From CAZONU01 sp965370045 (GTDB lineage: Bacteria > Planctomycetota > SZUA-567 > JAKLDR01), in NCBI GenBank assembly GCA_965370045.1, contig CBDUSI010000007.1:1-64000 (forward strand): DNA of 64,000 bases. The letters run 5' to 3'. Below, piece by piece: positions 26,147 to 34,093 of this stretch (its first letter is position 1; the number at the start of each line of letters is the position of its first letter). Made by a program: the position numbers and the translations under genes. The notes beneath the pieces were generated by a model. That model was not told the origin of the DNA. It ran no database searches and saw only the letters and a list, made by a program, of their open reading frames with translations.

Positions 26147-26704
26147 CTATAGCGCTCGGGCTAGGCCTGCCTCCTGCAACATGTCCCGGAACGCCTCCAC
26201 CTGCTCCGCTTCACTCTTCATCCTGGTCAGCGGCCGCAGCCGCCTCTCGCTCAGGAACTTTCGCAACTCCGGAGAATCATGCGCCAGCAGGATGAAATTG
26301 AGGATGGGCGGGGCAAGCTTGAGGAGGTTGAGCATCCTGTAGACCCAAACCCGAGAGACGCCAAGCAGCTCAGCAAGCTGGGTTTTGGTCGTCAAAGGGT
26401 GTTGGTTGAGGGCATCGGCATATCGCTGGGCCGCGACCACGATGTTGGGCTGCTCCTCGAAGGCCTGCTGTTTCCGCGTGGCCCTCCGGAGGTCGCGGAG
26501 TTGTACCTGGGTAATGACCGTCTTTCCCTCAGCACCGATCGGCGGCGGCCTGAAAACAATGGTCTGGAATTTCCCCTGGAGCTGGATATGATATGGCAGA
26601 GGCAGGCGTAGACGGCGTAGTTTTTTGCCGTAAGTCCTTGCGGCTCTTGTGCGCAGGTTGGTCAGCCCGGGGAGCCAACACCCTAACGCATTGTCCGTCA
26701 ACAC
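26147..26704 (-). CDS. Repeated HTH protein, ParB/KorB-like helix-turn-helix
   Basis: A 185-aa frame from GTG with a poor ribosome site; the reading frame stays open about 13 codons further upstream, including NWYRRKVL, to a TGA. The middle contains LTTKTQLAELLGVSRVWVYRMLNLL, broken here as LTTKTQLAELLG and VSRVWVYRML, a ParB-type HTH. The N-terminal part is basic (RTYGKKLRRLRLPLP) and a GKFQTIVFRPPP segment follows. There is no nuclease or CTPase motif. Of three copies in the window only this one has a continuous 5' frame. Function unknown; a DNA-binding role is inferred from the HTH. Confidence 0.6.
   Translation of the reverse strand: MLTDNALGCWLPGLTNLRTRAARTYGKKLRRLRLPLPYHIQLQGKFQTIVFRPPPIGAEGKTVITQVQLRDLRRATRKQQAFEEQPNIVVAAQRYADALNQHPLTTKTQLAELLGVSRVWVYRMLNLLKLAPPILNFILLAHDSPELRKFLSERRLRPLTRMKSEAEQVEAFRDMLQEAGLARAL
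26185..26683 (-). repeat. Direct repeat A, near-identical to 32681-33179
   Basis: Matches 32681-33179 at a constant offset of 6,496 bp; I find one substitution (26192/32688) across the 499 bp. Weaker similarity continues on the high-coordinate side to about 26764, which also matches 361-394. The left border coincides with divergent C-terminal codons of the two HTH genes. Confidence 0.9.
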
Positions 26705-26833
26705 CTTACGGCGATACCAGTTTGCGCGTTGCGCGTCATGGGCTCACCAGCGCAGTGCAATTGCAGGGCACGTCCTGCCGCTTCAGCTATCCAGGATATT
26801 CTCCGCCTCCTCCTTGTCGACGTCCACGATGTT

Positions 26834-26859
26834 CCCCCGGCCACGGCGATGGCCGGGGG
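26834..26859 (-). terminator. Strong hairpin downstream of the dehydrogenase gene
   Basis: CCCCCGGCCA (26834-26843) and TGGCCGGGGG (26850-26859) form a perfect 10-bp, GC-only-plus-one stem with a 6-nt loop, 41 bp beyond the stop of the minus-strand dehydrogenase. There is no T-tract, so termination would be of a non-canonical kind, or the structure protects the mRNA end. Confidence 0.5.
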
Positions 26860-26900
26860 AGAGGGGTGCGTGCGTCCGCGGGGTTGAACGACAGATACTC

Positions 26901-28235
26901 TTAGGGGTACAATCCCCGGTGAACGATTTTCTCACCGATGCGCCCGAGCGAGACTATGTATGCCGCAGTGCGCCTGTTCGTGTCGTATCGTCTGGCAGTT
27001 TCCGCAATAACCCCGTAATTCCGCTCGTAGCGCTCAGACAGGAATTTATTTACATACTCCGTCGTGAAAGTATGCGTGCCGTGGTTGTGCAGCCACTCCA
27101 GGTAACTGACCGCCACGCCGCCCGCATTGGCGAAAATGTCCGGCAGGACATCAACCCCCTTCTCAGCGAGGATTTCGTCGCCCTCCAGGGTCGTCGGACA
27201 GTTGGCGCCTTCCGCGACCACCTCGCAGCGCAGCAGTGGAGCGGATTCCCGGGTGATGGAGTTCTCTAGCGCCGCAGGAATGAAGATTTCCGCCTCGGCG
27301 GAGTAGAATTCCTCGTCGTCGATGCTGGCCGGTCCCTCGAACCCCGCAATCACGCCGTTCCCGAGGACGTGCTCGGTGAGCCCGTAGGCATCTATGCCTT
27401 CGGGATCGGCCATGCAGCCGCTCACGTCGGCGACCGCGACCATCTTGGCGCCCGCGTCCTGCAGGAACTTGGCCGCATAGGATCCTACCTTGCCGTAACC
27501 CTGGATTGCGAACCTTAACGAGCCCAGGTTCTTCTGCTTCTCCCTGGCCCACTCGCGGATGGCCATGAAGAGCCCCTGTCCGGTGGCCGGCGCCCGCCCG
27601 GGAAGGCCCTCACAAGCCACGCTCTTGCCGGTAACCACCGCTGCATTGGTAATGTTGAACTTGGCGGCAGTATGCATGCAGTAAGTATCGTACATCCAAT
27701 CCATGATCTGGCTGTTGGTATTGACGTCCGGCGCCAGGCAGTCCTGATCGGGTCCGATGTCTGAAAGCATCTCGTAAGTCAACCGGCGGGTCAGGGCCTC
27801 GATGTCTTTCGGGCCGTAGTGGCCGGGGTCAATGGCCACGCCGCCCTTGGCCCCTCCAAAGGGAATCTCCAGGAGGGGGCACTTCCAGGTCATGGCTGCG
27901 GCCAGCGCCTTGATTTCGTCGAGAGAGACTTGCGCGTGAAACCGCATTCCGCCCTTGTAAATGCCGTATGTGTTATTGAACTGCACTCGATAGGCCAGGA
28001 AACTTTTGGCTTGGCCGTTTTCGCTGCTCGTCTTGCTCTGGGAAACCATCACCGGGACATTGTAGATGATCTCCCGCCTCGGCTCGGCCACCATGGCCCT
28101 GACCCGATCATCGAGGTTCATCAGATCCGCGGCCCGGTTGACACGGACCTTGTCAGCCTCGTAGAGGTTGACTTCTGCAGAAACACACTCGCGTGGGCAG
28201 AACTCCATGTTTGCACCGTCCTTCTTTGTACCCAT
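26901..28235 (-). CDS. Glu/Leu/Phe/Val dehydrogenase family (glutamate dehydrogenase-type)
   Basis: 444 aa from ATG 28235 preceded by GAGGAGT. Family motifs are YKGGMRFH, CPLLEIPFGGAKGG (catalytic and substrate Lys), LAPDVNTN and the Rossmann loop IQGYGKVGSYAA. The length and QGYG-type motif fit a hexameric NAD(P)-linked glutamate dehydrogenase. It lies downstream of a NuoE/zinc-ribbon gene and two Cys-motif ORFs, all behind a sigma-54 promoter, an unusual setting for this enzyme. Substrate is most likely glutamate but not proven. Confidence 0.9.
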   Translation of the reverse strand: MGTKKDGANMEFCPRECVSAEVNLYEADKVRVNRAADLMNLDDRVRAMVAEPRREIIYNVPVMVSQSKTSSENGQAKSFLAYRVQFNNTYGIYKGGMRFHAQVSLDEIKALAAAMTWKCPLLEIPFGGAKGGVAIDPGHYGPKDIEALTRRLTYEMLSDIGPDQDCLAPDVNTNSQIMDWMYDTYCMHTAAKFNITNAAVVTGKSVACEGLPGRAPATGQGLFMAIREWAREKQKNLGSLRFAIQGYGKVGSYAAKFLQDAGAKMVAVADVSGCMADPEGIDAYGLTEHVLGNGVIAGFEGPASIDDEEFYSAEAEIFIPAALENSITRESAPLLRCEVVAEGANCPTTLEGDEILAEKGVDVLPDIFANAGGVAVSYLEWLHNHGTHTFTTEYVNKFLSERYERNYGVIAETARRYDTNRRTAAYIVSLGRIGEKIVHRGLYP

Positions 28236-28237
28236 CT

Positions 28238-28345
28238 CTACTTGTACTCCTCGCAGTGCCAGAGGTCGCCCTCCGGCTTGGCGAACGGGCAACGTGCGCG
28301 CTTCGCGCAGTTGACACGCAACCCCGACAGCCGGTCCTTCAACAA
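28238..28345 (-). CDS. 35-aa Cys-motif ORF, relative of the 99-aa protein upstream
   Basis: Reading from a TTG (28345 or 28342; weak ribosome site) to TAG 28240-28238, the peptide ends RCPFAKPEGDLWHCEEYK. It aligns with the last repeat of the 99-aa protein (TFYKPEGGVWHCEEYR), with C-x5-C and CEEY retained. The first Cys of the repeat is Arg here (GLRVNC against GLCVDC). It stops 2 nt before the dehydrogenase ATG, and it is in the same frame as the preceding NuoE-like gene after its TGA. It may be a real tiny protein, or a decaying duplicate kept for translational coupling. Confidence 0.5.
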   Translation of the reverse strand: MLKDRLSGLRVNCAKRARCPFAKPEGDLWHCEEYK

Positions 28346-28402
28346 ACCGGCGTCATTGATCGACCTAGCTTTCTCATGCCCGATTCCGTTTCTCCGGAAA
28401 TC

Positions 28403-29323
28403 TCAGCCATCGGACAACTGTTCGCGCTCCTGAGCATTGACCCCGTTGAGTTCCAGCCGGTGCTCCTTGCATCCGCGGCGCGCGCAGACCTGCATCATTC
28501 CGCCGCTACGCACCACCATGGGCACCATCGGCGCCCCGCAGGTTGTGCAGTTCGCGGCACCCACCAGTTCGGCGTAGCAGTGCGGGCAGAAGAAGTGCAT
28601 TACCGTGTCCAGGGGGATGGGAATCTGTGACTTGATGTTGAAGCTGCCGTAGCGGCAGGAGAGGCTGAATCCGCAGTGGTGGTTCTCGAAGGAGATCGTT
28701 ATTCGGATCGAAGGCAGGCCGTCTATCGGGCGCGTCGCGTCCATCAGGCTGTGGTTGCAGCGCGGGCAGTTAACGTCGAGCGGGAAAATACGCTCGTCCT
28801 TCTCCGCTTCGATCTTGTCGAGGCCCTCACGCGTCTTGGCAATGATTTCCTCCACTTGGACCGGCCTGACATTGGAGAAGTAGTGCCCGTCCACTACGAC
28901 GATAGGCCCCAGGGCACAGGCGCCCAGGCAGTTGACGGTCTCCAGGGTGAATTCCTCGTCCGGAGTCGTCTCACCGGCCCCGATCTTCAGGCGATCGCTG
29001 AACAGCTCGAAGATGGAGGGTGCGCCGCGGATATGGCAAGTCGTCCCGAGGCAGACGGACACCAAGTGCTTGCCTCTGGGCTTCAGCCGCAAGGTCTTGT
29101 AGAAGGTGGCCATCCCATACACGTCCACCAGTGACGTTCCCGTCCTCTCCGCCACAATCCTCAGAGCCTCTTCGGGGAGGTAACCGTACGTGTCCTGAAT
29201 GTCCTCAAGCACGGCCATGAGCGCACCGGCCGTCCCGGTGTGGCTCTCCACGGTTTTCAGCACGGCCTCCGGATCGACCTGTTCACCTGTGCGAAGTGGC
29301 GTTCCCGTCGTGTTTGCTGACAT
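28403..29323 (-). CDS. NuoE-like [2Fe-2S] protein fused to a C-terminal zinc-ribbon region
   Basis: 306 aa. Residues about 15-170 are a NuoE family domain with ligands CLGTTCH and CLGACALGP. The remainder (about 180-306) has CxxC pairs (CPRCNHS, CPHCYAE, CTTCGAPM, CARRGCK) typical of zinc ribbons or rubredoxin-like folds. The ATG directly follows the TAG of the upstream Cys-repeat gene. No flavoprotein (NuoF) partner is nearby; the neighbour is a glutamate-type dehydrogenase. It may carry electrons between that enzyme and another acceptor, or be a redox sensor; both are inferences. Confidence 0.85.
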   Translation of the reverse strand: MSANTTGTPLRTGEQVDPEAVLKTVESHTGTAGALMAVLEDIQDTYGYLPEEALRIVAERTGTSLVDVYGMATFYKTLRLKPRGKHLVSVCLGTTCHIRGAPSIFELFSDRLKIGAGETTPDEEFTLETVNCLGACALGPIVVVDGHYFSNVRPVQVEEIIAKTREGLDKIEAEKDERIFPLDVNCPRCNHSLMDATRPIDGLPSIRITISFENHHCGFSLSCRYGSFNIKSQIPIPLDTVMHFFCPHCYAELVGAANCTTCGAPMVPMVVRSGGMMQVCARRGCKEHRLELNGVNAQEREQLSDG

Positions 29324-29623
29324 CTATCGGTACTCCTCGCAATGCCACACACCGCCTTCGGGCTTGTAGAAAGTGCAGGTATGGCGGTTCTCACAGTCAA
29401 CGCACAGGCCCATGAGTTCGACAGAAGCCCTTCCATCTGCCTGCGAGGCGGGCGCGGGCCCCTTCGGAGGGAAGGCTTTCGGCGTCTTCCCTGTTGGGGA
29501 CACCTCGCAGGACTCGAATTCCTCGCATTGGAGAACAGGCTGCCTGGCACCCGCCAGATACACACAGGTTGCTGCATTCTTACACGTTGAGCAAATCCCG
29601 GAGTACTCTGCGTTCTCTGACAT
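29324..29623 (-). CDS. 99-aa protein with two Cys repeats
   Basis: The ATG at 29623 has AGGAGGAAAGG upstream; it is the first gene after the sigma-54 promoter. The protein carries two copies of a motif C-x2-C-x5-C-x(9-13)-C-E-E-[FY]: CSTCKNAATC...CEEFE and CVDCENRHTC...CEEYR. They are joined by a Pro/Ala-rich linker. Four Cys per repeat suggests a zinc or FeS site in each. I do not recognise a characterised family. It is tightly coupled to the NuoE-like gene (TAG then ATG). Confidence 0.8.
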   Translation of the reverse strand: MSENAEYSGICSTCKNAATCVYLAGARQPVLQCEEFESCEVSPTGKTPKAFPPKGPAPASQADGRASVELMGLCVDCENRHTCTFYKPEGGVWHCEEYR

Positions 29624-29720
29624 AGGCCTTTCCTCCTGGTTGACTGGGAGCTTGGCCACTTGTCCCTCCAGGCGTTCCGAAACGCGAGGCCTCGATCTTT
29701 CCCTAGCTTCGGGGTTCATA

Positions 29721-29735
29721 GCAAGCCTCATGCCA
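29721..29735 (-). promoter_or_regulatory. Sigma-54 (-24/-12) promoter of the Cys-repeat/NuoE/dehydrogenase operon
   Basis: On the minus strand TGGCAT is followed by GAGGC and TTGCTA, with exact GG-N10-GC spacing. Start would be near 29709, 86 nt ahead of the ATG at 29623. The 330-bp gap 29624-29953 holds no gene and lies between this operon and the sigma-54 regulator encoded just upstream. Confidence 0.75.
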
Positions 29736-29953
29736 CTGGCCTCCCACCACGAGAGCCCTACGACCTGAGGCTGCTCGGCAGTCCGCCGGAGAGCACGCAA
29801 TCAATGTCTGGGGCTCAGGATGCTGTGAGGAGTCAGCTGCCAGGCCGCTTCTTAGTGAGAGGCTCGATAACCGTCCACCGGCGCCAACCTTCGCTTTGGG
29901 CAGGTGCGAAGATTCTGCTCAGCGGGAAGGTTCTGCGCGGCGGCGAAGGGAAT

Positions 29954-31306
29954 TCAGGGGGTAGGTAACGCTAGCTTCTTAAGCCTTTCCTGGATGGTCC
30001 TGCGGCTTATTCCAAGTATCTCCGCCGCGCGTGTCCTGTTGCCCCCGACGCTTGCGAGCACGTTCCGGATGTGCTCGGCTTCCACTTCAGCCAGCGTCCG
30101 GTTGAGGCGGGCGGCCCTGAGAGCCGAGAACCGCATCAAGGAAGGCATATCGGGGATCTCGATGTACTCCCCGTCAGCCATGACCACGATCCCCTGGATG
30201 GTGTTCTCGAGCTCCCTGACGTTGCCTGGCCAATAGTGTGTCCTGAGGAGTTGCAGGGTATCTTCGGAAAAGCGAGGCACGGGCTTTCCCTGTTCCTCGG
30301 CGAACTTGGCTGCGAAATGGCGAGCCAGAAGCAGGATATCGTCACCCCTCTGACGGAGCGGGGGAACAGCGATGGTGACCACCTTGAGGCGGTAGTACAG
30401 ATCCTCCCGGAAGCCGCCCTTCTCCACCTGCGTGGGGAGGTCCTTGTTGGTTGCGGCCAGAACCCTTATGTTAACGCTTCTCGGCCGGTCGGTCCCGACC
30501 ATGTAGACTTCTCCGTTCTGGAGGACCCGCAGGAGCTTCACCTGCACCGCGGGGCTCATCTCGCTGATCTCGTCGAGGAATATGGTGCCGTCGTCCGCGG
30601 TGTGGAAGAAGCCCGTTCTGGTTGACGACGCGCCCGTGAAGGCTCCCTTTAAGTGGCCGAAGAGCTCGCTTTCGACCAGCCCCTCCGGAATGCCCCCGCA
30701 GTTCACGGGCACGAAGGGCTCGGAGGCGCGGGGGCTGTTGTAGTGGATCGCTCTGGCTACCAACTCCTTGCCGGCGCCACTTTCTCCGGTGATGAGCACC
30801 GTGGCTGATGACTTGCCCGCCTTGGCGATGGCCAGGAAGAGCTTGCGCATGGCATCGGACTCGCCGATCAGACCGTGGTAGCTCACGGGCGACTCTTGCG
30901 CGCTGTCTCGGTTGATCCGCCGCACCTTCAGTCTCTCCAGCAAGCGCGAGACAGAGGCCATAAGCTCCTCGTCGGTGAATGGCTTGGACAAATAGTCCTC
31001 CGCCCCTGTCCTGACCGCCTCCACCGCCCCCTTGATCGACGGGTAGCCGGTGATCATCATCACCTCGGTGTCCTTGAAGTTCTCGCGGACGTGCCTCACG
31101 AGATCAAGACCATCGACCCGCGGCATTCTCATATCCGTGATGACTAAATCGATGGGGGTGTCTTCAAGGATGCTCAGCGCTTCGCCTACGCCTGGGGAAG
31201 TGAAGACCTGATACCCTTCCTCCCGCAACGTCCGCTCTAGGACTTCCCGCATAATGGGGGCATCATCCACCACCAGAATGCGTTTGCCGCCGAGCGATGC
31301 AACCAT
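29954..31306 (-). CDS. NtrC-family sigma-54-dependent response regulator
   Basis: 450 aa. The receiver has Asp at about 58 (VITDMRMPRVDG) and the Lys in LSKPFTDE. AAA+ has Walker A GESGAGKE, an intact GAFTGA and EISEMSPAVQ. The C-terminal HTH is RAAEILGISRRTIQERLKKL. One base separates it from the kinase gene, so they form a pair. The sigma-54 promoter at 29721-29735 lies immediately downstream and is the likely target. Confidence 0.93.
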   Translation of the reverse strand: MVASLGGKRILVVDDAPIMREVLERTLREEGYQVFTSPGVGEALSILEDTPIDLVITDMRMPRVDGLDLVRHVRENFKDTEVMMITGYPSIKGAVEAVRTGAEDYLSKPFTDEELMASVSRLLERLKVRRINRDSAQESPVSYHGLIGESDAMRKLFLAIAKAGKSSATVLITGESGAGKELVARAIHYNSPRASEPFVPVNCGGIPEGLVESELFGHLKGAFTGASSTRTGFFHTADDGTIFLDEISEMSPAVQVKLLRVLQNGEVYMVGTDRPRSVNIRVLAATNKDLPTQVEKGGFREDLYYRLKVVTIAVPPLRQRGDDILLLARHFAAKFAEEQGKPVPRFSEDTLQLLRTHYWPGNVRELENTIQGIVVMADGEYIEIPDMPSLMRFSALRAARLNRTLAEVEAEHIRNVLASVGGNRTRAAEILGISRRTIQERLKKLALPTP

Positions 31307-31307
31307 T

Positions 31308-32543
31308 TCATCCGCTCCCGTCGTTGTTTCCGGCTCCCGTCAGAGGCAATCGGACCTCAACTCGCGTGCCTCGCCCCGGCCGGCTTTCCACGCTGATGCT
31401 TCCCTTGTGGGAGTCTACGATTCCGTGCACGACCGGGAGCCCCAGACCCGTGCCTTCGCCAACTTCCTTGGTCGTGAAGAACGGCACGAAGACCTTGTCA
31501 AGTACCTCCCTGCTCATGCCGATGCCCGTATCCTGCACGAGGAGCCGGACGTCGTTCTCCCCTGCTTCGGTCCGAACCGTGAGCTTGCCGCCCCCCGGCA
31601 TTGCCTGCAACGCGTTCACTATGAGATTGACCAGAACCTGGTTGATCTGGGCGGGATCGCAGGTGATCTCCGGCAGACCGGGAGCGAGTTCAAGCACGAG
31701 GTCCACGCCCTGCTGGGCGCGCCGAGCCTCGAAGAAGTCAAGCCCTCCCTCGATCATCTGATTCAGGTCAGTCCTGGCTTTCTCGGGTGGCGCCTGGCGG
31801 GCAAAGACCAGAAGCTTCTTGATAATCTCCCTGGCCTGGAGGCAGATAGCCTTGATCTTATCGATGTCATCCTTGGTCCGCGGCGGGACATCCTTGGGCC
31901 TGACCGCCAGTTGGGCGAGCCCCAGAATGCCTCCCAGGGGCTCATTGAGTTCGTGGGCCACGCCGGCGGCAAGTTGGCCGATGGTCGCCAGGCGGTCTGC
32001 GTGCTGGAGCTGCTCCCGTATCCTCAGCCTCTCTTCCCCGGCCTCCCGGCGCTCGATAATCAGCGCCACCTGCTGGGCAATGGCGCCTATGAGCGCCCGT
32101 TCCTCCTTGAGAAAGGGGCCCTCGTCGAGTTCAGGTTTCTCCTCTGAGTACACTACTTCCACGAACCCCCGCGGCCTACCGGCCACGACGATCTCGGCTT
32201 CCTGGCGGGCAACCGGGCTGCCATGGCTCTTAGTCGCGTGATCTTGGCCGTCCACCTCGATGCGGCCTGAGGTTATCTTTGGATACTGCCAAGCCGGCGG
32301 GAGGAGGTCGGCTACGCCCTGGAGTAACCTCCCCAGCGGGACCTCCGGCTCGCCGGCCAGCTGGGCGATGCCGTAGAGGCAGGTGAGCTCCTTGACGCGC
32401 TCGCGGAGGGCCGCTTCCGTGTCCTGATCGGAACGGGCAGACGCCAGCTGTCCGCGCCCCCGGCTATCAACGGAAGGACCTGATTTCTTGGGATGTCCCA
32501 CGGTCACGTTCACCTTTCGACCTGCAGTCGTGCGCCCCTCCAC
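31308..32543 (-). CDS. Soluble GAF-type sensor histidine kinase
   Basis: 411 aa as counted from a GTG at 32543. A GTG at 32507, preceded by AAAGGTG, is a better supported start and would remove 12 residues. There are no membrane segments. A GAF-like N-terminal region (LTCLYGIAQLAGEPEVPL to IAQQVALIIERR) precedes DHp with His at about 197 (VAHELNEPLGG), and HATPase boxes NLIVNALQAM, DTGIGM and GTGLGLPVV. It probably senses a cytoplasmic cue and phosphorylates the adjoining sigma-54 activator. Confidence 0.88.
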   Translation of the reverse strand: MEGRTTAGRKVNVTVGHPKKSGPSVDSRGRGQLASARSDQDTEAALRERVKELTCLYGIAQLAGEPEVPLGRLLQGVADLLPPAWQYPKITSGRIEVDGQDHATKSHGSPVARQEAEIVVAGRPRGFVEVVYSEEKPELDEGPFLKEERALIGAIAQQVALIIERREAGEERLRIREQLQHADRLATIGQLAAGVAHELNEPLGGILGLAQLAVRPKDVPPRTKDDIDKIKAICLQAREIIKKLLVFARQAPPEKARTDLNQMIEGGLDFFEARRAQQGVDLVLELAPGLPEITCDPAQINQVLVNLIVNALQAMPGGGKLTVRTEAGENDVRLLVQDTGIGMSREVLDKVFVPFFTTKEVGEGTGLGLPVVHGIVDSHKGSISVESRPGRGTRVEVRLPLTGAGNNDGSG

Positions 32544-32633
32544 CCAGGTCCACTTTATCTATGGGGCGGCTCTCTACAAGCACCTTTGCTCCTACTCGCC
32601 ACTAGGAACTGCTGATAAGCGTGATCGACGCGA

Positions 32634-33179
32634 CTACCGTGCTGGAGCGGTAGAAGCCAACTCCTCCTCGCGCACCAATTCCCGGAATGCCTCCACCTGC
32701 TCCGCTTCACTCTTCATCCTGGTCAGCGGCCGCAGCCGCCTCTCGCTCAGGAACTTTCGCAACTCCGGAGAATCATGCGCCAGCAGGATGAAATTGAGGA
32801 TGGGCGGGGCAAGCTTGAGGAGGTTGAGCATCCTGTAGACCCAAACCCGAGAGACGCCAAGCAGCTCAGCAAGCTGGGTTTTGGTCGTCAAAGGGTGTTG
32901 GTTGAGGGCATCGGCATATCGCTGGGCCGCGACCACGATGTTGGGCTGCTCCTCGAAGGCCTGCTGTTTCCGCGTGGCCCTCCGGAGGTCGCGGAGTTGT
33001 ACCTGGGTAATGACCGTCTTTCCCTCAGCACCGATCGGCGGCGGCCTGAAAACAATGGTCTGGAATTTCCCCTGGAGCTGGATATGATATGGCAGAGGCA
33101 GGCGTAGACGGCGTAGTTTTTTGCCGTAAGTCCTTGCGGCTCTTGTGCGCAGGTTGGTCAGCCCGGGGAGCCAACACCC
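32634..33179 (-). pseudogene. Copy B of the repeated HTH gene, 5' frameshifted
   Basis: The coding region is the same as at 26147-26704 through the repeat, but a TAA lies in frame just before WLPG, and the upstream homologous peptide (NRYSRNLL) is in another frame. The first usual start codon is a GTG at 32936, which would give only 100 aa containing the HTH. The C-terminus differs from copy A (RELVREEELASTAPAR against RDMLQEAGLARAL). It may express a short HTH protein or nothing. Confidence 0.6.
32681..33179 (-). repeat. Direct repeat B, near-identical to 26185-26683
   Basis: Same orientation as repeat A at a 6,496-bp offset, with one base difference found. Similarity fades after 33179 but short matches run to about 33233. 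The two repeats bracket the regulator/NuoE/dehydrogenase module. The 33180-33361 stretch shows no gene. Confidence 0.9.
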
Positions 33180-33361
33180 AACACGTTATAATCCAACAGG
33201 TTACGGCTATACCGGTTTGCGCGCTGCGCGTTATCCGTCCGTGCCTGCGATGTTGACGTCAGGGAGAACACGGCCTACTCCGTAGAGGACCTCGCCAGAG
33301 CACTTATTGAGAGACGAGTATCGCTGGAGGGGGTGTTTGTGCGGAGCTCTTCCTGATTCGG

Positions 33362-34093
33362 CTATCTGTTCGCGTACCGCCTGAACGAGGCGCCGGCTGC
33401 AACCCAACTGATGCAAAGGAAGCCCAGGGCTGCGATCCCGGGGATCCAGGGGGCAGGGAAGAAAGAGCGGCCGCTGACCCCGAAGCGCAGGAGTTCCGCC
33501 ACATGCGTCAGCGGCGAGGCCATGGCCACCGGTTTGAGCCATACCGGCAGGGATTCCAGGGGCATGAACACGCCGCTGATGAAGAGTATCGGAAACCGGA
33601 AGAAGTTCAGCAGGGTCATGGCCTCGAAGACCTCTTTGACCATGACCGCCACGATCAGCCCCAGCAGGGAGAAGATGCCCGCTCCCAGGAGCAGCCCCGC
33701 AACGAAGGCCAGCGGGTGGACCATGGGCATCCCCAGCAGAAGCGTGAGCCCCAGGGTCAAGACCAGCGACGTGGCCAGGCCGTAGGCGGTGGCGCTGATC
33801 GCTTTGCCCAGGAGGATGGTGCGGGTTGCCACCGGCGCAAGCAGCAGGCGCTGGAACGTCCCGGAGCGCTTCTCGAAGGTGACCACGATGGCGGCCATCG
33901 AGGTGTTGCCGAAGAGCAGGGTCATGGCGATGATCCCCGGGGCTATGCCCAGGTATCCCGCCGGGTCCTTCAGGTACACCGCGAGCATGAGCACGGTCGG
34001 GAAGAGCAGCCCCCAGGTAATCAGCGGAGGCTTGCCGTAGTAGCTCTCCACGTCCTTGCGGCTGATAAAGAGCGCGCGGGCCAGTTGGCTCAT
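33362..34093 (-). CDS. ABC-2 type transporter permease
   Basis: 243 aa with six hydrophobic segments and the ABC-2 family pattern (GNTSMAAIVVTFEKRSGTFQRLL, SGVFMPLESLPVWLKP). The start overlaps the ATPase gene (ATGA). It forms an exporter with the upstream-encoded ATPase. The substrate is unknown; location in an ArsR-controlled operon with Cys-rich and DsrE proteins hints at metal or sulfur stress. Confidence 0.88.
   Translation of the reverse strand: MSQLARALFISRKDVESYYGKPPLITWGLLFPTVLMLAVYLKDPAGYLGIAPGIIAMTLLFGNTSMAAIVVTFEKRSGTFQRLLLAPVATRTILLGKAISATAYGLATSLVLTLGLTLLLGMPMVHPLAFVAGLLLGAGIFSLLGLIVAVMVKEVFEAMTLLNFFRFPILFISGVFMPLESLPVWLKPVAMASPLTHVAELLRFGVSGRSFFPAPWIPGIAALGFLCISWVAAGASFRRYANR

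Noticed and set aside
26279..26611. Plus-strand frame through the repeat, identical to 32775-33107
   Set aside because: It is the antisense of the HTH gene; its identity in both copies follows from the DNA repeat.
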